Positions 10,912 through 21,742 of a stretch of 64,000 nt of DNA are shown here, one piece after another; position 1 is the stretch's first letter; each line of letters opens with the position of its first letter. The notes beneath the pieces are model-generated. The model worked only from the letters and a program-made list of their open reading frames with translations, was not told the DNA's origin and did not search any database. The stretch comes from Chenopodium formosanum (lineage: Eukaryota > Streptophyta > Magnoliopsida > Caryophyllales > Amaranthaceae). The stretch spans positions 44,030,001 through 44,094,000 of the forward strand of contig CM044862.1 in assembly GCA_024500155.1 (NCBI GenBank), read 5' to 3'. The translations under genes were made by a program, and so were the position numbers.

Positions 10912-11247
10912 CAATCCAATAAACCGAAACCACCCGACATCCGTCCAGGGGCAAGAACATTCGCATGATATACAGGTTATAATACTTAGCCAAAAACATG
11001 CAAATAAAAAATTCAAAATGCAAAGAACAACAACAATATGGATAACTTCAGAGAAATGGCCGAGTGGTTCAAATTAAAAAGACCAATCGTCACCAGACGA
11101 TTGGTTAAGATTGTTATCTGGCAAAGCCAGAAAGATTGTCAAATTACCCGACCCTTTGGTCGGTAAAGATACAAATACTCGGCACACAGGCCGGAAAAGA
11201 AAAGTACATGGCCATTCGGCCGCAGATAAGCATAAAAGCTTAAGTGA

Positions 11248-13773
11248 TCAAGGGAGAGCCTCTTTAGTGGCAGCCGGCTTGTCATCCTTCGGCTGCTCTT
11301 CCTGCTTTTTCTCTGGCTCCTCCGCCTGATCCTCCTCCTCGCTGCCCGAGGACGACTCCCCAGAAGAGTCGGACCCAGAACTTTCCTCGGCCTCAGCATT
11401 CTCAGCCTCTTCAATAAGGCGAGCGTCGAATGCTTTGTTGGCTTCATCAAATTTGGATTTCCAAATCTGGTAGTCCGAGTCCGGCTGTACAGCCGCCCAA
11501 GTGTCCCGCATGATGGCTTCATAATCGCTCATTATTTGCTTAACAAGAGCTTCTCTCTCTTGATCAGCCACGGACTCAAACTTGGACTTCAGCTGATGCT
11601 CCTGGTTGCTGAGGCGCTGCTCCAGGCGGCCCACCTTCTGCTTGGCTCTCTCGGCCTCTTCTTTGACATCTTGAAGAGGCTCGAGCTTCTCCTTAAGAGT
11701 TGAAATCTCTTTCTTAAGGGAAGTGATGCGTAGGCGGGCCGAGTCCAGGTCCTTCTTCACTTGCATATTGGCCTCCGCCTGCAAATACATCATATCAAGC
11801 GTCAGATACTCATTCTGAGCAATATCAAATTGAGCTCGATCCAAGGCGGACTCGGCCCGAGCTTTGGCGACTGTTACCTCTTTGGATTTCTCCTTGAGGG
11901 GTTGCCTGAGCCCTTGGACGCGCAGCATGGCCTATAAAAGAACCGAATGGTTAAAACCAGGCGGAAAAAGGAGTAATGCTAAAAAATTGCTTCAGCCAAG
12001 ACTCATACCTCGCAGAGGTTCCCCAAGATGCCATCCAAGTCAAGGGTGCTGACTCCTCTGACAGACGCCTTGTCGTCAGGATCAACTGCCCTAAGCATGG
12101 ACTTGGCCATCTGGACCATAGTCGGCCTCTGCACAGGAACTGAGAAGGAGAGAAAGTAAGAAAAATAACTCAAGTACACCCAAATGAAAGAACAATAGGG
12201 GCGGATGGATTTTACCGTCGTCCTTCTGTTCCTCCTCTCTCCCCAGGCTCCTCTTCTCTCCTACTGAGCCGACAGCAGTGGTGGGTTGCTTAAAGCCACC
12301 CTTCGATGCCTTCTAGGCATCCGGTTTGCTGATCTCCTTTTCAACATTGAGAGAAGAGGCGTCTGGGCCCTTCTGGGGCTTATGAGCAACGTGCTTCCGG
12401 CCGCCCTTGCCGGATGCGCTCACATCACCCGCCCTTATCTTTTGGACTTTAGGGTCGGATGGTTTTGAAGGAGATTTGGAAGGCGTACCCTACATCCACA
12501 CAAGATAAACGCAAGTTAGAAATCATTCGGGCAAATTTAATATTGGTCAGAAATGAAAGTATAACAATTTTCTACCTTGGAGGTGCCGCCAGTTTTCTGT
12601 TCGTCCACTTTGGTGTGGGTGGTTGCTTCTGCCCTGTTTAAAACATTCGACCTATATCGAGCAGCAGATACAGCCGGCTTCCTTGTGGCCGAGAGCTTTT
12701 CCATTGCTTTATCTGCAAAAATAAACAAGTGATTAGCATCATTAAACAAGTACTGAAAAGCAGAAGTAATTGCATATAAAACAGACGGCCGACTACCTCT
12801 CGGCATCTCAGAACTTAGCCCACAGGCGGCTAAGAATGTCCCTTCTTCAAACCACTTGTACAAAGGGAGATAGCATTGAGGGGTGACCTCCTTGTCCCCC
12901 TCATCATTCGTCCACACGGACACGGTAAACAACCCCGCGTCCATGATCTCCTCCTTTGCCTGCTTAGGAATAGGCGGCAATGCGCTCCTGCCTGCTAGGA
13001 GAGGTGGATCCTTATTCCACCTGTTATACTTTTGGTTCAGGCGGCTGTCGGCAGACTTGACTATATAAAACTTAGTCCTCCAGTCTTTCCACTTGTTCTC
13101 TTTGCCAACAGCCATCATGTACCCCTTGCAAGTGGTTAAGGTGTACCAGCCTTCACCGCCCCTAGCAGGCGCCCTGCTCAGATAGTGCATGTGGGCGAAC
13201 GCTTCAAAGCTCGCCTCCACCTGCAGCATCTCACAGGCGGCAACGTACCCCAGAATATTGATCCAGGAGTTGGGTACAAGTTGCCAGATACCCAGTTGGT
13301 ATCCGTCCAAGATCCTCTCCACGGCCGGATGGAGAGGGAAGCGGAGCCTAGCCTGGAAGGCCGCTTCATAGCAGCCGAATGCTTTGTCTTGATAGCTGGC
13401 CAGGCTCGGCCAGGTTATGGTGTCGCCCTCGTTAGGGACCGACAAAGTGTAGCCATAGCCTAGGACGACCTTGCGCCTAAAATTGGCAAGGCCGGATGCC
13501 ATGGCACTCCGCCTGCCTGGCGGAACATGCTGATAGTAGGGGGCTCTCTCCAAGCGTCTGGAAGCACTCGGCTCGGCCCAGCTTTCCCCCCTATCCACTG
13601 CCAGGGACTCTCTGGCAGAATCTATGTTTGATCTAGCCTCCTCTGAAGCTACGGAGGCATTCTCTGAAGAAGATGACGAGGCCGACTCGTCATCAGAGCT
13701 CTCATCAGAGCTAGGGGACCGCCGACTGGTGCCAGCGGGGTCCTTCTGGACAGCCGCCGGAAGAGAGTCTAGG
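11248..13773 (-). pseudogene. Spliced antisense accessory gene of the Tat element (5 exons, 5' end lost)
   Basis: Runs opposite to left-arm gag-pol. Exons: 13773-12797, 12712-12576, 12489-12216, 12139-12009, 11931-11248. The introns are 84, 86, 76 and 77 bp, all GT-AG, with junction phases 1, 0, 1, 0, the same as in the second Tat element. Exon 1 begins with an acidic Ser/Glu/Asp stretch. The main domain follows (about 13500-12800), containing FGCYEAAF, RFPLHPAV, WQLVPNSW and GYVAACE, resembling PF04195 (putative gypsy-type transposon). Exons 2-4 are basic and Lys-rich. Exon 5 is a long coiled coil with an acidic tail. Exons total about 2.2 kb, over 730 codons. One TAG (12315-12313) interrupts exon 3. 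The true start and promoter are missing because the palindrome junction at 13773/13774 cuts exon 1. The biochemical role is unknown. Confidence 0.85.
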
Positions 13774-14200
13774 GGAGGAGGATCAGGCGGAGGAGCCAGA
13801 GAAAAAGCAGGAAGAGCAGCCGAAGGATGACAAGCCGGCTGCCACTAAAGAGGCTCTCCCTTGATCACTTAAGCTTTTATGCTTATCTGCGGCCGAATGG
13901 CCATGTACTTTTCTTTTCCGGCCTGTGTGCCGAGTATTTGTATCTTTACCGACCAAAGGGTCGGGTAATTTGACAATCTTTCTGGCTTTGCCAGATAACA
14001 ATCTTAACCAATCGTCTGGTGACGATTGGTCTTTTTAATTTGAACCACTCGGCCATTTAGCTGAAGTTATCCATATTGTTGTTGTTCTTTGCATTTTGAA
14101 TTTTTTATTTGCATGTTTTTGGCTAAGTATTATAACCTGTATATCATGCGAATGTTCTTGCCCCTGGACGGATGTCGGGTGGTTTCGGTTTATTGGATTG

Positions 14201-14271
14201 TTGACTTAGAAATTTTTGATACTTAGAAGAGTATGCATGGTTTCTAAGTCAATCAATCACTATGGTGATTG
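14201..14271 (-). ncRNA. Twin hairpin after pol, right arm
   Basis: Mirror image of 10841-10911, with both stems intact. See that entry for structure. Confidence 0.6.
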
Positions 14272-14299
14272 CCCCAAACCACACGGCAGACGTCCATCC

Positions 14300-14629
14300 A
14301 AAATTGGCAAGCATAAGTGTTCATTCGGCCATTGGCTCGAACTAACTCTAATTTCCAACTTAGCTAATTTGCTAAGGGTAAACCTCCGCTTGTTCTGCCC
14401 CATAAGCAAAAAACAAGCGCCTCCGGCCATAAGCCTCTTTGAGATAAAATGCTAAGTTTGTAACTTAACCAATTTTCTTTTAAAAATAATTGTCCGCCTG
14501 TCTTACCCCATAGGCAAGGATCAGACGTCATCCGGCCAATAGCCTTAATAATTGTTAAGTAGTTAACTTAACTTGTATAAAATATTCCGCCTGTTTTGCC
14601 CCTGAGCAATAACAGGCGCATCCGGATTT
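14300..14629 (-). repeat. Degenerate tandem repeat downstream of pol, right arm
   Basis: Mirror image of the four units at 10483-10812. Confidence 0.65.
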
Positions 14630-15215
14630 ATGCCTCAATTAGCCTCTACTCATGAAACAGTGACAACTGCGTTAAATAGAAAATTCAGGTCTTTTAGATT
14701 TCACTTTCGATTAAAACAAACGACTGCGAATGCTGCCTTAGCATTCGGTAGGGTCACTTGATATATTCGTAGAGCAATGTGCCACCCAAATGGGAGATGC
14801 TTCTCCTCGACGAATTCACCCAAATGGACGTCGCCGGTTATCTGACTAATGTTGGAGCAGACGGTCATGCTCATGTTGGAGCAGACTGTGACCATTCGGT
14901 CTCTTTTGTTTATTAACATCCGGCCATGGGCCTCATCATGATTTTATCTGGCCTTAGGCCTCTTAAATGATCAAGTAAATATTCATCAAGTGTTGGTGTA
15001 AACTTGATGAATTTCGTAGGGACGACTGTTCTAAAACAATCGGCTCCTTCAGAGGGATTGGGGCGTCTGCTGTTGGGACAGACGCTTTCCAAACATATTG
15101 GCCATCTGTATTTGGTACAGGCGGCACTTAAAGAAAAAAGATAGGTTGGGAAATGAAGGCATATTCTCATTAATAATACATGAGATTTACAAAATTGAGG
15201 TCTTTTCATTCGTAC

Positions 15216-18200
15216 TTAGAAGTAATACTTTTTCAAGTTGTCTACATTCCAAGTTCTGGGCAGCTGCCTGCCGTCTGGTTCTTCCAGGCGGTAGGTGCCA
15301 TCTCTTATCTCCTCATAAATTCGGTAGGGGTCTTCCCAATTTGGGGTTAGCTTTCCCTGTTCATTCGCCCTACCGACTGCCTCCATTTTCCGTAGCACAA
15401 AGTCCCCCACTTTGAGAGGACGCTTGTGTACTCTTTTGTTATAAGCCCGAGTCATTCTCAGACGGTATATCTCATGACGCAAGGCAGCATTGCCCCTGCG
15501 TTCTGGAAGTGAGTCCAATGCTAGGCGCATGGCCTCCCAATTTGCCTCTTCATCATACAACATGATTCGAAGGGTAGGCTCATAGTGCTCGATGGGCAGA
15601 ACAGCTTCTGCACCATACACCATTAGGAATGGGGTTTCTCCCGTTGCCCCTTTAGCAGTCGTTCTGATGGACCAAAGGACGTGTGGTAATTCATCCGCCC
15701 AGAGGCCACCAGCCCGCTCAATCTTCTTTTTAATTCCGTCTGAGATTAACTTGTTGAAGGCTTCGACCTGGCCGTTTGCTTGTGGCCGGCCGACTGATGC
15801 GAAGAAGCTTGAGACCCCCCGGTCTCCCAGTCAAGTCTTGAGTTGAGGCGTCTCAAATTGAGGACCATTGTCAAAAACCATAGACATGGGCACCCCGAAA
15901 CGAGTGATTATGTTCCTCCAGATAAAGGAAATGACGTAATTAGTCTTGATGTTTTTGACTGCCTCAGCCTCTACCCACTTAGTAAAGTAATCCACAGCCA
16001 CCAATATATAACGCTTGCCGCCTGGTGCAGTTGTATATGGCCCCAGAATGTCCATGCCCCACTTGGCAAAGGGTATTGGGCTGTGGATGGCCGTCAGGTC
16101 TGTAGCCGGACGATGGATGAGCATGCCAAACTTTTGGCACTTGTCACATTTTTTCACCATTTCCATGGCATCCGACTCTAGAGTCGGCCAAAAGTAAAGC
16201 CGCCTGGCCTTGGCCGCGAGGGATCTGCCGCCTATATGGGAGGCGCAGAATCCCGAATGCAACTCTTCGAGAACTTCCTTTCCCTTTTCAGGGGTAACAC
16301 ACTTCAACAGGGGTTTCAAAAAGCCAGCCCTGAAGAGCTCTCCTTGCCGTAACTCGATGTTAGCTGCTCGTTTTTTCAGAACAGCCGCCTCCCGTGGTGA
16401 GTCAGGGAGCGTGCCGTCTGCAAGATAGGTCCGGATGCTGTCCATCCAGGTTGAGCTTCGGTCAAGAATTCCAATGGGGTCTTCCCCTGATATACTTCTT
16501 TTTTCCATGACCTCCCAGAAGACTGACCGAGGCGTTTCACAGGAGGCGGATGATGCCAATTTGGACAGAGCATCCGCCTGATTGTTTGAAGACCTGGGCA
16601 CCTGAGTTAGATGAAATTCTTCAAGTGACCCAACTTCACTCTTGACCGCCTGCAAATACTTTATCATGGCCGGATGAGTGGCCTCGTACGTTCCATTAAC
16701 CTGAAGTACGACCAGTTGAGAATCAGAGCAGGCGGATACCTTCTTCGCCCCTGCCGCCTTGCAATACCGGATGCCGGCCAGCAGGGCCTCATACTCGGCC
16801 TCATTATTAGAGACCTGAAACTTGAAACGTAGTGCGTATTCGTACTTATCTCCTTCAGGAGATTGACAGATAATCCCCGCACCACAGCCGTTCACAGTGG
16901 AGCTTCCATCCACATATACTTTCCAGACCTGGTCCGTATTGTCCGGAACAACCGGCCTTGTCTTTTCAACAATAAAGTCAGCGAATGCTTGTCCCTTTAT
17001 TGCCTTCCTTGATTCATAAGAGATTTCTAATCCTTGTATTTCGATTGCCCATTTGAGCATTCGTCCAGAAGACTCCAAGGTTGTGAGTGGCCGTTTGATC
17101 GGTTGGTCAGTATAGACCTCTACCGCATGCGCCAAGAAGTAAGGTTTAAGCTTCTTGATGGCCATGTAAAGGGCAAGGCCGAATTTCTCAACCATGGGGT
17201 ACCGAAGCTCCGCATTTCTTAAAACATGGCTTATGAAATACACCGGGAGCTGGATGCCGTCTCTTTCAGCTAAGAGGACAGCACTGAGGGCATGATCAGA
17301 GACAGCTAAGTACATGAAGAGCTTCTCTTTAGGCAAAGGGCTAACAAGCCTCGGCAAAGAGTGCAGATGAGTTTTTAGCCTTTGAAAGGCCGCTTCTGCA
17401 TCATCCCCCCATTCAAAATTTGTCTTCTTTTTTATTTCCTGGAAAAAGTAGAGGCACTTGTCGCTTGAACGACTGAGGAATCTCCCCAGGGCCGCCAGAC
17501 AACCTGTTAGTTTTTGCACTTCCTTCACAGTACGGGGCGATTGCATATCGATTACCGCCTGTATTTTCTCAGGGTTGGCCTCTATTCCTCTTTGGTCAAT
17601 CAAAAATCCGAGAAACTTCCCAGACTCAACACCAAAGACACACTTTTTTGGGTTTAGCATGACCTTGTGCCGCCTGAGTGTGGCGAATGTTTCTTGGAGA
17701 TCAGCAAGGTGATCCGCCTGCTGTTTGGATTTGACTATCATATCATCAATGTACGCCTCTACATTCCTTCCGATTTGATTAATGAAGACCGTATTAATCA
17801 TTCGTTTGAAGGTAGCAGGCGCATTCTTCAAACCAAACGGCATCACAGTATAACAGAACAACCCCTGATCAGTGACGAATGTCGTCTTTTCTTGATCTTT
17901 TTTCCACAGGGGGATCTGATGGAAACCTGAATAGGCGTCCATGAAACTCATCAGGGCATGTCCGGCTGTTGAGTCGACCAGACTGTCGATCTTAGGAAGT
18001 GGATAACTATCATTTGGACATGCCTTGTTGAGGTCTGTGTAATCAACACACATCCGCCAAGTTCCATTCGGCTTTTTTACTAACACAACGTTAGCCACCC
18101 ACTCAGGGAAGTTGCACGGCCGAATGAACTTGGCATTTAACAGCTTTTTTACTTCGGCAGCTGCCGCCTGACTTCTTTCTTCGCCGTGGTTTTTTTTCTT

Positions 18201-18464
18201 TTGCCGGATGGGCTTCTTTATAGGATCCACGGCGAGTTTGTGGACGGCGAGATCCGGGCTAATGCCTGGCATCTCCTCCACTTCAAAAGCAAAAATGTCT
18301 TTGAATTCCTTGAGTAGCTGGTGAAGGCTTTCACCCAGCTTTGCAAATGCAACCGTCCCCACCTTAACAGTCCGTTCTGGACAGCTGTCGTCCAGAGGGA
18401 TGTCAATGTGCTCACTAGCAGGCTGGGGGCGGAGATCATCCGACCGTTCCCCGGTCAGTGATTG
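15216..18464 (-). pseudogene. Tat pol, right arm (one stop)
   Basis: Mirror of the left-arm pol and in better condition. From the Gln codon after the conserved UAG the frame is open through RT (AYSGF motif intact, YIDD at 17753-17742), gypsy RNase H, archaeal-type RNase H and the integrase zinc finger. A TGA at 15833-15831 (from TGG) then interrupts the integrase, after its second catalytic Asp (about 15872) and before the Glu (about 15764). After the stop the frame is open again to the natural end at 15216, including the Trp codon that is mutated to TAG in the left arm. Arm-specific damage on both sides shows that the two arms have decayed independently since the duplication. Confidence 0.92.
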
Positions 18465-18467
18465 CTA
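18459..18467 (-). promoter_or_regulatory. Leaky stop between protease and pol, right arm
   Basis: TAG CAA TCA on the minus strand, as in the left arm. Here the preceding codon is also a stop (TAA at 18470-18468, from CAA), which would abolish readthrough in this copy. Confidence 0.65.
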
Positions 18468-21068
18468 TTACTTTTCTTTTTTGACCACCACCAGCTGATC
18501 AGTCTTTCTTTTCTTTCCGGCTGGTTGGGCCGACTGTTCTTCCTCAACATTGTCGAGGTCAATCATTTGCTTGCCTCGGCCGGATGCTGCGGCCGCAGGC
18601 TTGACGTCCGAGAGATAACACTCTCGAGCCGTCTTTTGGTCCCCATTAAGGGAACCAACTGTTCCATCATCCTTCTCATACTTGAGTAGCATGAGAGCAG
18701 GGATGATGACGGCCTTACACTCATTAAGAGTGGGTCGGCCAAAGATGAGGTTGTAAGCCGTGAGCTCTTCAACCACTAAGAGACGGATGGTCATGTGTCG
18801 ACCGTCTCCCCTGCTTCCCAGGCGGACAGGTAGGTCGATTCGTCCGACTGGGTGCACAAGTCCTCCTCCAAACCCAACTAAGGTGTGGGTGACCTCCATC
18901 ATGCTATCCAGTTTGTACTTGAGATTGGATAAGCATTTGAGGCTGATGAGGTCAGAGGAACTTCCTGTGTCTATTAGAATTCGGCCAACTAGCTGGTTGG
19001 CGACTTTACACTCAATGACAACAGGGTCATCATGCGGCCGACGGACTTTGCCTCTGTCCTGTTCGGTGATGACAACTTTAGGGAAGGTGGATGTGCTAGC
19101 TGTATCCCCCTCCTCAACAGAATTAACCATCTTTCTCAGATGGTCCTTGGTGCCCCGAATGGTCGGGCCACCACCGGCAAATCCGCCTGCTATGGTATAC
19201 ACCGGGTCTTCATCAGTTTCGGCACTCACAGCAGGCTGGGGAGTCTTCTTCTTGGACTGCCCCGGGTTTGCTTTTGAAGTCACTTTGGACTTCACATAGG
19301 ACTTCAGCTGTCCTTTGTCGGCCAGACGGTCGAGCTCCCGCTTGAGACTAAAGCAGTCATTCGTGTCATGGCCAACATCCTCATGGAAAAGGCAATGCTT
19401 GTTCTTGTTTCGATTTTCAACGGAACCTTTCATAGCAGTCGGCTTTTCAAGAGTTAGCCGACCCTTAATTTCCAAAAGGATGGAGCAGCAGTCCTTGTGG
19501 AATTCGTACCTTGGAACGTACGGTTTCCACTCTTTTTTCTTCTTCTGGGCCGGTTGATCAGAGTTATCAATGGCCCAGACTTGCTTTTTCTTTTTTCTCT
19601 CTTCTGGCTTAGGAGCCAGCTGAGCAGGCTGAGTCTCTTTCTGCCGGTCGGACTTCTTATGGTCCGACTGCTTATTGGAGGAGCAGAGTTCGGTCGCCTG
19701 TATGTAGGCTTCCGCCTCTCGCAAGGCTCCTTGCAGAGTAAAGATTTGTTTGCGGACGAGTTCGTACTTAAAAGTAGACCCGTCCTTCAGACCCTTAAAG
19801 AAGTCTGTGAAGGCGACCTCATCAGACAGCCCATGAATCATGATTCGGACCAGATTGAACCGCCTGACGTAGGATCGCAGACCTTCTCTATCTCCCTGCT
19901 GTACATTGCCCAAGTCAAGACTTGTCTTTTTGGCAGGGATGTTCATAGAGAAGTTTGATGCAAACAAGAACGCAAGCGTCTTGAAGCTATTTATGCAGCC
20001 AGCCGGCAGGTTGCCAAACCACTGCTGGGCTATGCCTTTCAGGGTGGCTGGAAAGCAACGACACCATGCGGCATCATCCAACCCCTGTAAATACATGAGG
20101 TGGGTGTATGCTAGCAGGTGGTCTTCTGGGTTGGAGGTCCCATCATAGGCCCCAACCAGAACGTTTTTAACTTTGGCCGGCTGTACGACTTCAGTTATTT
20201 CCCTGGAGAAAGCAGTGGGTTGATCTCCAAGGTGTTGCAGCCTAAGCTGCCAGTCCATCGGCTGATAGCCGTATGCCGCCTGTCCTCCATAGAGGGTAGG
20301 TTGCATGTAAGGTACAACTGGCGCCTGGTACAATGGCTGTGCCATGTACTAAGCGGACTGAATCACATGTGGCCCGGACTGAACCCTTTGGCTGCTTGCT
20401 GGGGTCTCATGTACAGACTAGGAACATCTCACAGAGGTATTCCGAAAGCTATCATGATAAGTCGACGTTGAAGCCGACTCTGATTGCTGAGTTCTCCTCT
20501 CCTCAATGTATTGCCGAGCGTCAGAGAACGTTTTCTTGCTACCATCCGGCTGTATGTGCCGGATGGGTTTTCTTGCACCTATTTCTGGGAAACGGAGCCG
20601 ATTAAGGTCAAACTGGGACCTGGCCTTCTCCTTAGGAGCAGGATGAGGAGTCGGCTGACGGTCCCTGACCGACTTCTGTTTGCCAGCTTGGGCTGGCTTC
20701 TTGGCCGACTGCTCCTTTCTAGGAGTAGGCGACTTCTTTGAGGCGAGCTGCTTGATTTCACCCCTGAGGCTGCTCAGGAGTGACATTAGCTCATCCCGAG
20801 TGACGGGAGCTGATCTTGCCGCCTGGGAAGGATCAACCGGCCGCCCCGAGGGCTTCTTTGGCTGACCAGCAGTTTTGCTTGGTCCTGCCTGAACATGGGG
20901 ACGCTCTCGCCGTTCCTTACTGCGGATGCGTTTAGAGATGAGGGATCCATTTGGATCCACATAGGTTTCGACATCAGCGTCGTCACCTGAGTCATGGTCC
21001 GTTTGGACCAGTACATCATTTGGAGGCCGAATGGTCTCTGGATTTGGTACAAGCTCTTGTGAAGCCAT
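18468..21068 (-). pseudogene. Tat gag-protease, right arm (two stops)
   Basis: Same architecture as the left copy: ATG at 21068, gag domain, CHHC knuckle, DTGS protease site (18971-18960). Stops at 20420-20418 (shared with the left arm) and 20351-20349 (CAG to TAG, right arm only). From 20348 to the end the frame is open for about 626 codons, including the two positions that are stops in the left arm (5511, 5580). It ends with TAA-TAG at 18470-18465. Confidence 0.9.
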
Positions 21069-21081
21069 TTCAGAGGTACTC

Positions 21082-21099
21082 TCCCCACAGACGGCGCCA
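21082..21099 (-). other. Primer-binding site, right arm
   Basis: Reads TGGCGCCGTCTGTGGGGA on the minus strand, two bases inside the LTR. Probably the ancestral form of the site. Confidence 0.85.
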
Positions 21100-21101
21100 A
21101 A

Positions 21102-21742
21102 TGTTTCGGGGGTTTTTGTCCCTCGGGAGAGTTACAACACTGAAACTGGATTCAACTGAGGATGCCTGTACCTGCAAAGCAAACAGACCGCCGGATGGTC
21201 GGTGGTCCGCCTCCGAAGATTAAGTCAGTAAATATTCGAAGATGAAATGTGCGGAAGTAAAGTTATCTGCTTGGATTCCAAGCTCAGGTAAAGTGTTGTG
21301 TGTTCCTTGAAAACGACAGCTCTGTGGTAAGTGACGTATTGTCTCGTGTTGTGTGTCAAGAATTCTCTCTTTTTTCGTCTCCCGTCATAAATGACGTAAC
21401 GTCCCTATTTATAGGGAAAAGTGCGCCCTCCTAGGATCTGATGACCTAGGAGTTAGGTCACGCCGTTTTGCGGCGCCTCAGGATTTGGGCCTTAGAAGGC
21501 CGCCATCCCAGGGCCAACACCTGAGTGACACGTGTCATTGTGCCCAAAAGGATTCTGAAGCACCTTTTGGGTGACACGTGTCGCCGACTGAATGGTCCCT
21601 GCTGGACCTTCAGTCCACGTAGGACGGAGAAGAGTCCTCCCTCCACGTGTCATCACTCCATAGGTCCAAATGGCATCTATATGGAGGACACGTGGCGCTT
21701 TCTGGCTGGGCCACCTGGCCGGGTATAAAAATACCCAAATCA
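21102..21742 (-). repeat. LTR of right arm (second 5' LTR, inverted)
   Basis: 641-bp reverse complement of the left LTR, with the TATA box at 21406-21413 and the G-box array retained. Ends in CA at 21742. Its promoter points left, so both LTRs would transcribe into the palindrome. Confidence 0.93.

Larger units (their letters stand above)
9897..11247. other. Region between convergent gag-pol and antisense gene, left arm
   Basis: 1.35 kb without a convincing gene. It holds an AATAAA-type signal near 10198, four degenerate tandem units (10483-10812) and a pair of hairpins (10841-10911). The position, where sense and antisense transcription converge, and the partial conservation in the second Tat element (40904-42050) suggest a role in 3'-end formation, packaging or both (inference). 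Small open frames are mirrored in the other arm simply because the whole arm is. Confidence 0.7.
3370..21742. mobile_element. Palindromic Tat-lineage Ty3/gypsy retrotransposon
   Basis: Two arms, 3370-11338 and 13774-21742 (7,969 bp each), are reverse complements. For every paired landmark checked (LTR ends, gag and pol starts and stops, small frames) the two coordinates sum to 25,112, so the arms differ by substitutions with no net indel. Both outer ends are exact LTR termini (TG at 3370, CA at 21741-21742), while the inner ends are ragged, at GGAGGAGG inside the antisense gene. The unit therefore has two 5' LTRs facing outward, two gag-pol regions pointing inward, and no 3' LTR or PPT. The lineage follows from the PBS beginning TGGCGCC, a CHHC gag knuckle, an extra archaeal-type RNase H after RT, and an antisense ORF downstream of pol. 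No 5-bp target duplication is visible (flanks GTACT and CTACC), so the locus was rearranged or inserted abnormally. Confidence 0.92.
13774..21742 (-). repeat. Right arm of the palindrome
   Basis: Exact-length reverse complement of 3370-11338. The first bases GGAGGAGG overlap a purine tract in the antisense gene and could be the microhomology at which the inversion was joined (inference). On the + strand, 13774-13862 repeats the acidic tail and stop of the antisense gene out of context. Stretches 13863-15215 are the mirror of the non-coding region 9897-11249. Confidence 0.92.

Noticed and set aside
11050..11125. tRNA-like start TGGCCGAGTGGTT (tRNA-Ser/Leu D-arm)
   Set aside because: No acceptor stem, anticodon arm or T-loop follows. 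The pairing around it is a simple hairpin (CCAATCGTC/GACGATTGG).
12537..12797. 353-residue reading of the antisense gene running through its first intron and beyond
   Set aside because: The sequence after 12797 begins with a GT donor and the homologous gene at 39302 shows an intron at the same place and phase. The extension is an intron that happens to be open.
13624..13830. 68-residue + strand frame across the palindrome junction
   Set aside because: It is the complement of antisense-gene exon 1 fused to the inverted arm. No start context or similarity.
3370..21742. Palindrome as a sequencing artefact (missed-adapter read)
   Set aside because: Such artefacts mirror everything up to the turn and beyond the element. 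Here both arms stop exactly at LTR termini, the flanks differ, and arms carry independent mutations. Long reads should still confirm it.
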